DNA from: Hydrocarboniphaga sp. | GTDB lineage: Bacteria > Pseudomonadota > Gammaproteobacteria > Nevskiales > Nevskiaceae | NCBI RefSeq assembly: GCF_028291725.1 | Contig: NZ_JAQGNT010000055.1 | Location: 1 to 63,506 of the forward strand | Reading direction: 5' to 3' | DNA length: 63,506 nucleotides | Part shown: piece by piece, positions 22,760 through 32,014 of the stretch | Numbering within the stretch: the first letter of the stretch is position 1 | Layout of the letters: each line of letters opens with the position of its first letter | Notes under the pieces: generated by a model | The model's database searches: none | The model's input: the letters and a program-made list of their open reading frames with translations, nothing else | Told to the model about the DNA's origin: nothing | Position numbers and translations under genes: made by a program

Positions 22760-23754
22760 TACGCAGCTCCCACATCTTTTGCGACGGTGATGACGACCTT
22801 GCCGGAGACGCGCCTGTCCATCAGCGCGCGGATCGCCTCGGCACCGCGCGCCAGAGAAAAGCGCTCGCCGATATGTGGCCGCAGGCGGCCTTCTTTTAGC
22901 CAGCCGAACAGCGTCGTCAGACTTTCGTAGTTGTCCTTGGGATTGCGCTTGATGTGCTCGCCCCAGAACACGCCGACGATGCTGCAGCCCTTCAGCAGCG
23001 TCAGATTCACCGGGATTTTCGGAATCTCGCCATTGGCGAAGCCGACAATCAGATGGCGCCCGCGCCAAGCGCTGGAGCGCAACGCGATCTCGGTGTACGC
23101 GCCGCCGACCGGGTCGTAGGTCACGTCGACGCCGCGGCCTGCGGTGATCGTCTTCAGCCGTTCCTTCAAATCCTCGCTGCTGTAATTGATCAGCTCGTCG
23201 GCGCCATGCTGCTTGCAAACCGCGAGCTTTTCAGCCGAGGACGCCGCGGCGATCACGCGCGCCCCCAGCACCTTGCCGATCTCGATCGCGGCCAGGCCGA
23301 CGCCGCCCGAGGCGCCGAGCACCAGCAGGGTCTCGCCGGACTTCAGTGCCGCGCGATCCGCGAGTGCGTGGTACGAGGTGCCATAGGTCATCACGAAAGC
23401 GGACGCGGTGACGAAGTCCAGCCCGGCCGGCATCGGTATCAGCGCATCGGCGTCGGCGACCACCAACTCGGCGAACGCGCCCCAGCCGGTGAACGCGATC
23501 ACGCGGTCGCCGGGCCTCAGGTTCTTCACCTCGGTGCCGACTGCTTCAACCACACCGGCGCATTCGCCGCCCGGCGAGAACGGCAGCGGCGGCTTGAACT
23601 GGTACTTGTTCTGGATGATCAGCGTATCGGGAAAGTTCACACCGGCCGCATGCACGCGGATCAGGGCCTGGTTTTCACCAGGCACCGGCGCCTCGGTTTC
23701 TTCGATCACCAGGCTTTCAGGCTCGCCGTGTTGTTTGCAGAGCAGGGCTTTCAT
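22759..23754 (-). CDS. NADPH:quinone oxidoreductase-like MDR protein
   Basis: Zinc-free medium-chain dehydrogenase/reductase of 331 residues. It has the QOR opening ([19 protein letters not shown]), [25 protein letters not shown] and the NADPH-binding [20 protein letters not shown]. No structural zinc cysteines are seen. Such proteins reduce quinones, enones or acyl-CoA-derived unsaturated carbonyls. It lies between an SDR and an acyl-CoA dehydrogenase on the same strand and is coupled to the latter by TAATG, which fits a role in fatty-acid or terpenoid CoA catabolism. Confidence 0.88.
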
Positions 23755-23776
23755 TTAAAAGTCTCCATAGGTTGTT

Positions 23777-23893
23777 CCCCTCTCCCGCTTGCGGGAGAGG
23801 GTCCCGCGCAGCGGGGGGTGAGGGCTTGCTATGTCGCAGAAAAGCCCCTCACCCGGCCCTCCGGGCCACCCTCTCCCACGCGTGGGAGAGGGG
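23777..23893. repeat. CCCTCTCCC palindromic repeat pair
   Basis: Two hairpins, CCCCTCTCCCGCTTGCGGGA at the left and CTCTCCCACGCGTGGGAGAG at the right, flank a centre containing TGAGGGC and its inverted counterpart CCCCTCACCC. This is a widespread proteobacterial intergenic repeat type. It fills the gap between the SDR and oxidoreductase genes within a likely operon. Confidence 0.8.
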
Positions 23894-23900
23894 ATAACGC

Positions 23901-24683
23901 TCACGCCGTCAGATACCCGCCATCGACATTGATGCACGCACCCGTCGTATAACTCGCCGCAGGTGACACCAGATACAAAACCGTGCCGGCCATCTCGTCC
24001 GGGCTCGCATGCCGGCCCATCGGGATGTGCGACATGAAGCCGGCGTTGGCTTCGCCCTGCTGGATCAGCGTTGCAGCGAACTTGGTGTCGGTGAGCCCCG
24101 GCAGCAGTGCGTTGACGCGGATGTTCAGCGGCGCGCATTCGCGGGCAAAGGCCCTGGTCATCGCGATCACCGCGGACTTGGTCACCGAATAGATGCCCTG
24201 CAGCGGGCCGGGCACCACGCCGTTGATCGAGGCGGTGTTGACGATCACGCCGCCGCCGTTCTTCTGCATCAGCTTGACGCCGCCGCTGCTCATGAACCAG
24301 TAGCCGCGGATGTTCACGTCGACGGTCTTCTGGAACGCGCCGACATCGGTCTCCCAGATCGGGCCGTAGTGCGGATTGGTCGCGGCGTTGTTGACCAGGA
24401 TGTCGAGCCGGCCGTAGCGCTGCTCGACATGCGCGAACAGCGCGTCGATCTGCGCCAGCTCGCCGATGTGGCAGGCCCAGGCCTCGGCCTTGCCGCCGCC
24501 GTCGCGGATCGCGGCCGCGACCTTTTCGCAATCGGCCAGCTTGCGGCTCGACACGATGACCTCGGCACCGGCCGCGGCCAGCGTGCGCGCGATCGATTCG
24601 CCGATGCCGCGGCTGGCGCCGGTGACCACGGTGATCTTGCCGCCGAGGTCGAACAGCGCGGCGGGGCGGGTCTGCGAAGTCAT
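23901..24683 (-). CDS. SDR-family oxidoreductase (DHRS4-like)
   Basis: Classical short-chain dehydrogenase of 260 residues with all motifs intact: TGASRGIG cofactor loop, NNAA, the catalytic Ser in NTASINGV, YSVTK (Tyr-x3-Lys), and INVDGGYLTA at the end. Sequence flavour is close to DHRS4/DHRS2-type carbonyl or 3-oxoacyl reductases. The start ATG 24683 has AGGAG 7 bases upstream. It is the promoter-proximal gene of the minus-strand set SDR - quinone oxidoreductase - acyl-CoA dehydrogenase. Confidence 0.9.
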   Translation of the reverse strand: MTSQTRPAALFDLGGKITVVTGASRGIGESIARTLAAAGAEVIVSSRKLADCEKVAAAIRDGGGKAEAWACHIGELAQIDALFAHVEQRYGRLDILVNNAATNPHYGPIWETDVGAFQKTVDVNIRGYWFMSSGGVKLMQKNGGGVIVNTASINGVVPGPLQGIYSVTKSAVIAMTRAFARECAPLNIRVNALLPGLTDTKFAATLIQQGEANAGFMSHIPMGRHASPDEMAGTVLYLVSPAASYTTGACINVDGGYLTA

Positions 24684-24785
24684 GAGGGGCTCCTGTCCTT
24701 GAGTCTGGCTGGGTCGGAATCGGTTGCGCAGAGCCTAGGCTGGCCCTTGCTCTCGATCAAATGAACACGGCTTATGCTGAGCGGA

Positions 24786-24820
24786 GTAGGTTGGGGTTCG
24801 CTGCGCTCACCCCAACCTAC
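24786..24820. repeat. GTAGGTTGGGG family, half-size copy
   Basis: A 35-bp version consists of GTAGGTTGGGGTTCGCTGC joined directly to the closing arm GCTCACCCCAACCTAC. The left spacer segment of the full 78-bp element is missing, as if deleted between internal repeats. Confidence 0.8.
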
Positions 24821-24839
24821 CGCCCTGCTTCGCTGGTCT

Positions 24840-24944
24840 CCTTCCCCCGCATGCGGGGGAAGGTTGGGATGGGGGCGGGACGGTAAAGAGTTGCTCCGCG
24901 ACTGTTCGCCCCCACCCTAACCCTCCCCCGCAAGCGGGGGAGGG
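24840..24944. repeat. CCTTCCCCCGC/GCGGGGGAAGG double-hairpin repeat, intergenic copy
   Basis: A hairpin CCTTCCCCCGC-AT-GCGGGGGAAGG, then GATGGGGGCGG, a variable centre, GCCCCCACCCTAACCCT and a second hairpin CCCCCGCAAGCGGGGG. The same element occurs twice inside the aceF coding sequence (28932 and 29361). Here it lies just past the stop of the LysR gene. Confidence 0.85.
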
Positions 24945-24948
24945 AACT

Positions 24949-25854
24949 TCATCCGCCCCGCTTGTTGTCTTTCGACAGCTTCCTTGCCAGCGTAATCAGA
25001 TGGGCCAGGCTCGCCGACTGGTAGTTCTCGCGGTACACCAGGCTCATCCTCGCCTTCGGCGCCGGGTCGTCGATGCGCCGGTAGATTACGCCCTCGGAAT
25101 TGATCTGCCGCATCGACGCCGGGACCATCGACACGCCCATGCCGGCCGCCACCAGGTTGACGATCGAGGTCACCTGCAGCGCTTCCTGCTCGATCCGCGG
25201 CGAGAAGCCGCCGCGGCGGCAGGCCGCGATGATCTCGTCATACAGGCCCGAGCCGACTTCGCGCGAGAACATCACGAAAGGCTCGCGGGCGAGGGATTCC
25301 ACCGACAGCGTTTTCTGCTTGCCCAGCGGATGATTCGACGGCAGCGCGATCAGCAGGTCTTCGTCGAACAGGGTTTCGACGACCAGGCCGGGGTCGTCGC
25401 TGATCAGCGGCCGTACGAAGGCTGCGTCCATGGTGCCGGCCAGCACCGCCTTGGCCAGGTCCGGCGTGCTGCCCTCGATCAGCGATAGCGCCACCGCGCG
25501 GTACTGCTCGCGGAATTCGCGCAGGATCAGCTGAATGCGCGGATGGAACGGCGCCGAGTTGATCATGCCGATGGTGATCGCGCCCTGGTCGCCGCGGGCG
25601 ATGCGCTGCACGTTGCGCGTCGCGCGCTCCACCTGGGCCAGGATCGCCTTGGCGTCGAAGAAAAACGCCATGCCGGTCTCGGTCAGCGAGACGCCGCGCG
25701 GCAGGCGCTTGAACAGCGGCGAGCCCAGCTCGGCCTCGAGCTGCTGGATCTGCTGCGACAGCGGCGGCTGGCCCAGGCCCAGCCGCTGCGCCGCGCGGGT
25801 GAAGTGCAGCTCTTCGGCGACGGCGACGAAATAGCGCAGGTGTCTCAGTTCCAT
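24949..25854 (-). CDS. LysR-family transcriptional regulator
   Basis: Protein of 301 residues with the N-terminal winged-HTH (MELRHLRYFVAVAEELHFTRAAQRLGLGQPPLSQQIQQLE) [two consecutive segments: recognition helix around residues 18-39] and a C-terminal periplasmic-binding-protein-like effector domain from about residue 90. The opening is of the CbnR/CatR/BenM type. It is divergent from aceE with about 110 bases between starts, so it may autoregulate and act on aceEF, but metabolic LysR regulators often sit beside unrelated genes. The start ATG 25854 has GGAG 7 bases upstream. Confidence 0.9.
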   Translation of the reverse strand: MELRHLRYFVAVAEELHFTRAAQRLGLGQPPLSQQIQQLEAELGSPLFKRLPRGVSLTETGMAFFFDAKAILAQVERATRNVQRIARGDQGAITIGMINSAPFHPRIQLILREFREQYRAVALSLIEGSTPDLAKAVLAGTMDAAFVRPLISDDPGLVVETLFDEDLLIALPSNHPLGKQKTLSVESLAREPFVMFSREVGSGLYDEIIAACRRGGFSPRIEQEALQVTSIVNLVAAGMGVSMVPASMRQINSEGVIYRRIDDPAPKARMSLVYRENYQSASLAHLITLARKLSKDNKRGG

Positions 25855-25964
25855 CTGATACTCCGTACGTATGGCTGATAACGGCGCCATATATTGGACG
25901 TATCGATAACTCCAAGTCTACAGTCGCCGCCTAGGCTGCTATGGTGGCAGGTGGAGCAAACCCG

Positions 25965-28625
25965 ATGATGATGAACGACATGGACCAGAACCCGGCCGAG
26001 ACCAAGGAATGGCTCGATGCGCTGCAGGCGGTGCTGGAACGCGAAGGCCCCGAGCGCGCGCACCAGCTGCTGGAGACCTTGACCGAAAAGGCGCGCCTAT
26101 CCGGCGCCTTCATCCCGTTCTCTCCGAACACGCCCTACATCAACACGATCCCTCCGAACCTGGAGGAACGCAGCCCCGGCAACCACGAGCTGGAATGGAA
26201 AATCCGATCCTTGCTGCGCTGGAACGCGATGGCGCTGGTAGTCAACGCCAACAAGGAGCATCACGGCATCGGCGGACACATCGCGTCCTACGCCTCGGCC
26301 GCTACCTTGTATGAAGTCGGCTTCAACCATTTCTGGAAAGGCGCCGAGCATCCCGACGGCCAGGATCTGGTCTACATCCAGGGCCATTGCACGCCGGGCA
26401 TTTATGCGCGTGCCTACCTCGAAGGCCGGCTGAGCACCGAACAGCTCGGCCGCTTCCGCATGGAGGCGCTGTCGCCAGGCCTGTCCTCGTACCCGCATCC
26501 CTGGCTGATGCCGGACTTCTGGCAGTTCGCCACGGTGTCGATGGGCCTGGGGCCGATCATGGCGATCTACCAGGCGCGGCTGATGAAGTACATGCATCAC
26601 CGCGGGCTCAAGGAAATGAGCCAGCGCAAGGTCTGGTGCTTCTGCGGCGACGGCGAGATGGACGAGCCCGAGTCCATGGGCGCGCTCGACATCGCGCATC
26701 GCGAGCAGCTCGACAACCTGGTATTCGTCGTCAACTGCAACCTGCAGCGGCTCGACGGCCCGGTGCGCGGCAACGGCAAGATCATCCAGGAGCTCGAGGG
26801 CACGTTCCGCGGTGCCGGCTGGAACGTGATCAAGCTGGTTTGGGGCGGGCCCTGGGACGCGCTGCTGGCGCGTGACGCCAGCGGCAAGCTGATCCAGGCG
26901 ATGAACGAAACCGTCGACGGCGAATACCAGGGCTACAAGGCTCGCGGCGGTGCATTCACGCGCGAACATTTCTTCGGTAAGTACCCGGAGCTGGAGCGCC
27001 TGGTGTCGACGCTCAGCGACGAGGAGATCGCCGCGCTGCCGCGCGGCGGCCACGATCCGCACAAGGTCTATGCGGCCTACGCTGCCGCGATCAAGCACAC
27101 CGGTTCGCCGACGGTGATCCTGGCCAAGACCGTTAAGGGTTATGGCATGGGCGAGGCCGGCGAAGGCCAGAACATCACGCATCAGCAGAAGAAGATCGGC
27201 CTCGACGCGCTGCGCAAATTCCGCGACCGCTTCAAGATCCCGGTGCCGGACGAGCAGCTCGAGGAGATGCCGTTCTACAAGCCCGCTGACGACTCGCCCG
27301 AGATCCAGTATCTGAAGGCACGCCGCGCTGAACTCGGCGGCTCGCTGCCGGCGCGCGTGGTCAAGCCCGAAGCGCTGGAGATCCCGCCGCTGGCGACGTT
27401 CCAGCGCCTGCTCGACGGCACCGGCGAGCGCGAGATCAGCACGACGATGTCCTTCGTGCAGCTGCTGCAGGCGCTGATCCGTGATAAAAATGTCGGCAAG
27501 CGCGTGGTGCCGATCATCCCCGACGAGGCGCGCACTTTCGGCATGGAGGGCATGTTCCGCCAGCTCGGCATCTATTCCATCGTCGGCCAGAAGTACAAGC
27601 CCGAAGACGCCGACCAGCTCGCGTTCTACCGCGAAGACATCAAGGGCCAGATCCTGGAGGAAGGCATCACCGAGGCCGGCAGCATGTCGAGCTTCATCGC
27701 CGCCGGCACCGCGTATGCGAACCACGGCTACAGCCTGCTGCCGTTCTATGCGTTCTACTCGATGTTCGGCTTCCAGCGCGTGATGGACCTGTGCTGGGCC
27801 GCCGGCGACATGCGCGCGCGCGGCTTCCTGCTCGGCGCGACCGCCGGCCGCACGACGATCAACGGCGAGGGCCTGCAGCACGAAGACGGCCATAGCCTGG
27901 TGATGGCCGGCCTGGTGCCGAACTGCAAGAGCTACGACCCGGCGTTCGGCTACGAGCTCGCGGTGATCGTGCATCAGGGCCTGCGCGAGATGTACATCGA
28001 CCAGCAGGATCACTACTACTACCTGACGATCTACAACGAGAACCACACGCACCCGGCGATGCCGGCCGGCGTCGAGAGCGGCATCATCAAGGGCATGTAC
28101 CTGTTCAAGGCCGAGGACAAGCCGGCCAAGACGCACGTGCAGCTGATGGGCTCGGGCTCGATCATGCGCGAGGTCATCGCCGCGGCCGATCTGCTGCGCG
28201 AAGACTGGGGAGTCAGCAGCGATGTTTGGAGCGTGCCGAGCTTCAACGAGCTGTCGCGCGATGGCCGCGAAGTCGAGCGCTGGAATCTGCTGAATCCGAC
28301 CAAGCCGCAAAAGAAGAGCTATGTCGCCGAATGCCTGGGCGGCATGACCGGCCCGGTGATCGTGGCGACCGACTGGGTGCGCGCCTATGCCGAGAGCATC
28401 CGCCCCTACGTGGCCGCGCCGTATCACGTGCTCGGCACCGACGGTTTCGGCCGCTCGGACAATCGCCCGGCGCTGCGCGACTTCTTCGAAGTGGATCGCC
28501 GCTGGATCGTGGTCAAGGCGCTCGGCGCGCTCGCCGAACAGAAGCTGTTACCGCCGGAACGCGTGACGCAGGCGATCAAGATCTACGGCATCAAGCCGAA
28601 TCGCGCCGCGCCGTGGACCGTATAA
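25965..28625 (+). CDS. aceE: Pyruvate dehydrogenase E1 component (homodimeric type)
   Basis: Thiamine-diphosphate-dependent pyruvate decarboxylase subunit of the pyruvate dehydrogenase complex. It is 886 residues, essentially the length of E. coli AceE. Visible features are the HHGIGGHIASYASAATLYEVGFNHFW substrate region [split here by its histidines], the ThDP motif GDGEMDEPES...NCNLQRLDGPV, and PYINTIP near the N-terminus. The start chosen is ATG 25965 (MMMNDMDQ), 8 bases after GGTGGAG; an in-frame ATG at 25941 is possible. aceF follows 21 bases downstream. Confidence 0.96.
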   Translation: MMMNDMDQNPAETKEWLDALQAVLEREGPERAHQLLETLTEKARLSGAFIPFSPNTPYINTIPPNLEERSPGNHELEWKIRSLLRWNAMALVVNANKEHHGIGGHIASYASAATLYEVGFNHFWKGAEHPDGQDLVYIQGHCTPGIYARAYLEGRLSTEQLGRFRMEALSPGLSSYPHPWLMPDFWQFATVSMGLGPIMAIYQARLMKYMHHRGLKEMSQRKVWCFCGDGEMDEPESMGALDIAHREQLDNLVFVVNCNLQRLDGPVRGNGKIIQELEGTFRGAGWNVIKLVWGGPWDALLARDASGKLIQAMNETVDGEYQGYKARGGAFTREHFFGKYPELERLVSTLSDEEIAALPRGGHDPHKVYAAYAAAIKHTGSPTVILAKTVKGYGMGEAGEGQNITHQQKKIGLDALRKFRDRFKIPVPDEQLEEMPFYKPADDSPEIQYLKARRAELGGSLPARVVKPEALEIPPLATFQRLLDGTGEREISTTMSFVQLLQALIRDKNVGKRVVPIIPDEARTFGMEGMFRQLGIYSIVGQKYKPEDADQLAFYREDIKGQILEEGITEAGSMSSFIAAGTAYANHGYSLLPFYAFYSMFGFQRVMDLCWAAGDMRARGFLLGATAGRTTINGEGLQHEDGHSLVMAGLVPNCKSYDPAFGYELAVIVHQGLREMYIDQQDHYYYLTIYNENHTHPAMPAGVESGIIKGMYLFKAEDKPAKTHVQLMGSGSIMREVIAAADLLREDWGVSSDVWSVPSFNELSRDGREVERWNLLNPTKPQKKSYVAECLGGMTGPVIVATDWVRAYAESIRPYVAAPYHVLGTDGFGRSDNRPALRDFFEVDRRWIVVKALGALAEQKLLPPERVTQAIKIYGIKPNRAAPWTV

Positions 28626-28646
28626 GAAGAACTCAAAGGACGCACG

Positions 28647-30410
28647 ATGGCGAAGCTTGAAATCAAGGTCCCCGATATCGGTGACAGCAGCGATGTGCCG
28701 GTGATCGAGCTGCTGGTCAAGGTCGGCGATACCGTCACCAGGGAACAGTCGCTGATCGTGCTCGAATCCGAGAAGGCGACGATGGAGGTGCCGGCGCCGG
28801 AAGCCGGCGTGATCCGGAGCCTGTCGATCAAGGTCGGCGACAAGGTGTCCAAGGGCACGCTGATCGGCGAGATCGAGACCGAAGCGGCGGCGGCAGCTGC
28901 TCCGAAGGTCGAACCCGCCGCGGCAAAAACTCCTTCCCCTGCGCCAGCGGGGGAGCCGTTGGCCCAGGCGAAGACCGAGGATTCTCGGTCTGAGTTAAGC
29001 CAACGGCGGGATGGGGGCGCGAAAAGCGCAACGGCGGCCCCACCGTCCGCCCCCACCCAACCCTCCCCCGCAAGCGGGGGAGGGCAGATCCTTGAAGTGA
29101 AGATCCCCGACATCGGCGACTACCAGGGCGTGCCGGTGATCGAGGTGCTGGTCAAGGACGGCGACACCGTCACCGCCGAACAGGCGCTGCTGGTGCTGGA
29201 AACGGACAAGGCGACGATGGAGGTGCCGAGCCCCGGCGCCGGCGTCGTCCAGGGCTTCAGGATCAAGGTCGGCGACAAGGTGTCCAAGGGCGATGTGGTT
29301 TGCACGCTGCAGGGTTCGAGCAGCGGTGCGAAAGAAAGCGCCGCCCCCGCAGCCTCGTCACCTTCCCCTGCGCCAGCGGGGGAAGGCCGGGATGGGGGCG
29401 CGAAGAGCGCAACGGCGGCTCCGTCGTCCGCCCCCACCCAACCCTCCACCGCAAGCGGGGGAGGGCTCAGCGAAGAAACCCCGCAAGCCTCAAGCGGCAA
29501 ACCCGGCGAACTCCCCTACGCCGGCCCCGGCACGCGCAAGTTCGCGCGCGAACTCGGCGTCGATCTGACGAAAGTAAAAGGCAGCGGCCTGCGCGGCCGC
29601 ATCGTCGTCGAAGACGTGCAGGGTTTCGTCAAACAGACGCTCGCTCAGCCGGCGGCAGTGGCTGCGGCACCCAGCGGCGGCAGCGGCATCCCGCCGATCC
29701 CGGCCGTGGATTTCAGCCTATTCGGCGAGATCGAGACCACGCCGCTGGCGCGCATCCGCAAGCTGTCGGCCACGCATCTGCACCGCGCCTGGGTCAACAT
29801 CCCGCACGTCACCCAGACCGACGACGCCGACATCACCGAGCTTGAAGCCTTCCGCAAGTCGGCCAGCGAGGAGACCGGCACCAAGCTGACGCTGCTGCCC
29901 TTCGTAATGAAGGCGGTCGAGAAGGCGATGCAGGCGCATCCCGATTTCAACACCTCGCTGTCGCCCGACGGCGCCAGCCTGATCAAGAAGAAATACCTGC
30001 ACATCGGCTTCGCAGCCGACACCCCCAACGGCCTGGTCGTGCCGGTGGTGCGCGACGTCGACAAGAAGGGCATCGTGCAGCTCGCCAATGAATGCGCCGA
30101 GCTGGCATCGAGGGCGCGCGACGGCAAGCTCAAGCCCGACGAAATGAAAGGGGGCTGCTTCTCGATCTCCAGCCTGGGCGGCATCGGCGGCAGCTATTTC
30201 ACGCCGATCGTCAACGCACCCGAAGTGGCGATCCTGGGCGTGTCGCGCGGCGTGATGAAACCGGTCTGGGACGGCAAAGCTTTCCAGCCGCGGCTGATGC
30301 TGCCGCTGTCGCTGAGCTACGACCACCGGGTGATTGACGGCGCCCTCGGCGCCCGCTTCATCGTGCTGCTGACCAGGCTGCTCGGCGATCTGCGACGGCT
30401 GGCGTTGTAA
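28647..30410 (+). CDS. aceF: Pyruvate dehydrogenase E2, dihydrolipoamide acetyltransferase
   Basis: E2 core of the pyruvate dehydrogenase complex, 587 residues. Two lipoyl domains are present, with lipoylated lysines in ESEKATMEV (about residue 43) and ETDKATMEV (about 190). A peripheral-subunit-binding domain (RKFARELGVDLTKVKGSGLRGRI) and a catalytic domain ending YDHRVIDGALG follow. The linkers after each lipoyl domain contain the translated intergenic repeat (PSPAPAGE...RDGGAKSATAAP...SAPTQPS), so the insertions are in frame and tolerated. aceE precedes it; lpd (E3) is not in the window, and the CIS locus follows instead. Confidence 0.96.
   Translation: MAKLEIKVPDIGDSSDVPVIELLVKVGDTVTREQSLIVLESEKATMEVPAPEAGVIRSLSIKVGDKVSKGTLIGEIETEAAAAAAPKVEPAAAKTPSPAPAGEPLAQAKTEDSRSELSQRRDGGAKSATAAPPSAPTQPSPASGGGQILEVKIPDIGDYQGVPVIEVLVKDGDTVTAEQALLVLETDKATMEVPSPGAGVVQGFRIKVGDKVSKGDVVCTLQGSSSGAKESAAPAASSPSPAPAGEGRDGGAKSATAAPSSAPTQPSTASGGGLSEETPQASSGKPGELPYAGPGTRKFARELGVDLTKVKGSGLRGRIVVEDVQGFVKQTLAQPAAVAAAPSGGSGIPPIPAVDFSLFGEIETTPLARIRKLSATHLHRAWVNIPHVTQTDDADITELEAFRKSASEETGTKLTLLPFVMKAVEKAMQAHPDFNTSLSPDGASLIKKKYLHIGFAADTPNGLVVPVVRDVDKKGIVQLANECAELASRARDGKLKPDEMKGGCFSISSLGGIGGSYFTPIVNAPEVAILGVSRGVMKPVWDGKAFQPRLMLPLSLSYDHRVIDGALGARFIVLLTRLLGDLRRLAL
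28932..29085. repeat. Double-hairpin repeat inserted in aceF, copy A
   Basis: CCTTCCCCTGCGCCAGCGGG at the left and CCCCCACCCAACCCTCCCCC with GCAAGCGGGGGAGGG at the right match the intergenic element at 24840. It lies in the linker after lipoyl domain 1 and is read in frame. The centre is longer than in copy B (extra segment about 28956-29005). Confidence 0.85.
29361..29466. repeat. Double-hairpin repeat inserted in aceF, copy B
   Basis: A 106-bp copy of the same element, in the linker between lipoyl domain 2 and the subunit-binding domain, also in frame. It closely matches copy A, including the GCGCAACGGCGG centre, so either both inserted in the same orientation or one arose by duplication of the lipoyl domain plus linker. 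Confidence 0.87.
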
Positions 30411-30567
30411 AAGATCCGCTGGATCGAGCTGCGCTCGTACAACTTGAAACACTTGCAAAGGCATCTGTTACATATTGCTCGCGCGTGCATATCAGCAAGT
30501 GATTGCCTACGATAGTTTGCGCCAGTAGTCGAAGTAGTTTGACGCAGGTCTCATTGAGCGTCGCCGT

Positions 30568-31725
30568 ATGTCGGTCCAGGCTCTGGCGATCGAGCAGGAA
30601 ATGGGGCCAGAATCGGGTTCGGAGACATTGGAAGTCTGCGGGGGCGCGATGCTTATGAGAATGGGGAGCGCTGCTTTTTCTGGCTGGGCGGCATTGCCGG
30701 TGGGTGAGGTATCGGTTCAGGCCCTCGCGGCCCCCGATCTTCCGAACATGGTCGGTGCGGCCCCCAGGTTCCTCGCGATGCTGGAGCAGGTTCGCAGAAT
30801 CGCGGGTGCCATCGCGCCGGTGCTGATCGAGGGCGAAACCGGCTCGGGCAAAGAGTTGGCAGCACGCGCGATCCACTATCTGAGTGCGCGGCGCGACCAG
30901 CCGTTCGTACCGCTCAACTGCGGCGCCATCCCGGACAACCTCGTCGAGTCCGAGCTGTTCGGCCACGTTCGTGGTGCTTTCACCGATGCCAAGCAGGCGC
31001 GGTTCGGCGTGGTTACCCAGGCCAACGGCGGCACGCTGTTTCTCGACGAAGTCGATTCGCTGTCGCTCAAGGCGCAGGTCGCGCTGCTGCGCTTTCTGCA
31101 GGATCACCGCTATCGCCCAGTTGGCCACGACCGTGATCAGGTCAGCGACGCGCGCATCATCGCTGCTAGCAACCGTTCACTGAAGGAACTGGTCGGCCGC
31201 GGCGAGTTCCGCGGCGATCTGTTGTACCGGCTCGACATCCTGTCGTTGCGCATTCCACCGCTGCGCGAACGCGCCGAGGATATCGAAACGCTCGCGCGCC
31301 ACTACATTGCCCGTTTTTGCGAGCAGTACAATCTCGCGCGCAAGTCTCTGCATCCGGCCACGCTGCACTGGATGAAAGCCCACCACTGGCCCGGAAACGT
31401 GCGCGAGCTGGAAAACCTGATGCACCGCTTCGTGCTGCTCGCCGATGGGCGCGAGATTGTTTTCAGCAGCAGTGATGTCGATGGCGGAACGCCCACTGAG
31501 CTGCGGTCCTTGGGGCACGCGCCAGGCGATGGTCTGTCCTATCCGGCGTTCCATAGTGCCAAGGCGCTCGCCATCGCCGAGTTTGAACACCGCTACCTCG
31601 TGCATCTGCTCGAAGAGACCAGCGGCAATGTCAGCGCCGCCGCGCGCCTGGCCGGCAAAGAGCGCCGCTCACTCGGCAAGCTGCTGAAGAAGTACGACAT
31701 CGGCACGCAGCAGTTCCGCAGCTAA
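30568..31725 (+). CDS. Sigma-54 enhancer-binding regulator
   Basis: NtrC-type AAA+ activator of 385 residues. Walker A GETGSGKE is at residues 89-96, the sigma-54 contact loop reads GAFTDA (136-141; the usual form is GAFTGA), and Walker B is GTLFLDEVD. The arginine-finger region ([18 protein letters not shown]) and a C-terminal Fis-like helix-turn-helix ([20 protein letters not shown]) follow. The roughly 70-residue N-terminus has no receiver, GAF or PAS domain, so activity may be set by expression or by a partner protein. It lies directly upstream of the injection-system operon, which starts with a sigma-54-type promoter, so it is the likely activator of that operon. Confidence 0.9.
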   Translation: MSVQALAIEQEMGPESGSETLEVCGGAMLMRMGSAAFSGWAALPVGEVSVQALAAPDLPNMVGAAPRFLAMLEQVRRIAGAIAPVLIEGETGSGKELAARAIHYLSARRDQPFVPLNCGAIPDNLVESELFGHVRGAFTDAKQARFGVVTQANGGTLFLDEVDSLSLKAQVALLRFLQDHRYRPVGHDRDQVSDARIIAASNRSLKELVGRGEFRGDLLYRLDILSLRIPPLRERAEDIETLARHYIARFCEQYNLARKSLHPATLHWMKAHHWPGNVRELENLMHRFVLLADGREIVFSSSDVDGGTPTELRSLGHAPGDGLSYPAFHSAKALAIAEFEHRYLVHLLEETSGNVSAAARLAGKERRSLGKLLKKYDIGTQQFRS

Positions 31726-31782
31726 GCGGCATTCCCATTCGACAATCGCCACGGCGTGTGGCGGCTTTCGTGTGTTCGCGGA

Positions 31783-31883
31783 TGGGTCGTCATCAACCCA
31801 CCCCTGGGGCCTCCACGCCCCGCCCGGCTGCGCCTTGAAGGCATTGATATTTGCATGGCCGCGGTATTGGCGGAGGGTGGGTT
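31783..31883. promoter_or_regulatory. Candidate activator sites upstream of the sigma-54 promoter
   Basis: The 289-base gap has a dyad TGGGTCGTCATCAACCCA (31783-31800). In addition AACCCACCC (31795-31803) is matched by an inverted GGGTGGGTT (31875-31883). These lie roughly 75-175 bases upstream of the predicted promoter, the usual distance for enhancer-binding-protein sites. Assignment to the neighbouring regulator is inference. Confidence 0.4.
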
Positions 31884-31955
31884 ATCGCCGCCGCACGGCT
31901 TCGATGTCGAAAAAATAAACACTTAACTATCAACTCGTTATCCATGTCTACCGGA

Positions 31956-31971
31956 TGGCCCGAGGCTTGCC
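31956..31971 (+). promoter_or_regulatory. Sigma-54 (-24/-12) promoter of the injection-system operon
   Basis: TGGCCCGAGGCTTGCC matches the TGGCACG-N4-TTGCW consensus except for two positions, with the invariant GG (-24) and GC (-12) at correct spacing. The start would fall near 31982, leaving a leader of about 33 bases before ATG 32015. An upstream in-frame ATG at 31955 overlaps this promoter and is therefore not used. Confidence 0.75.
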
Positions 31972-32014
31972 CGTCGAACTGGGCTTGCGGTGCGCAAACC
32001 GGAGGCTGGTTGTG

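Noticed and set aside
30411-30567. Sigma-70 promoter for the activator gene
   Set aside because: TTGAAA and TACATA-like boxes occur, but with poor spacing (19 bases); too weak to report as a site.
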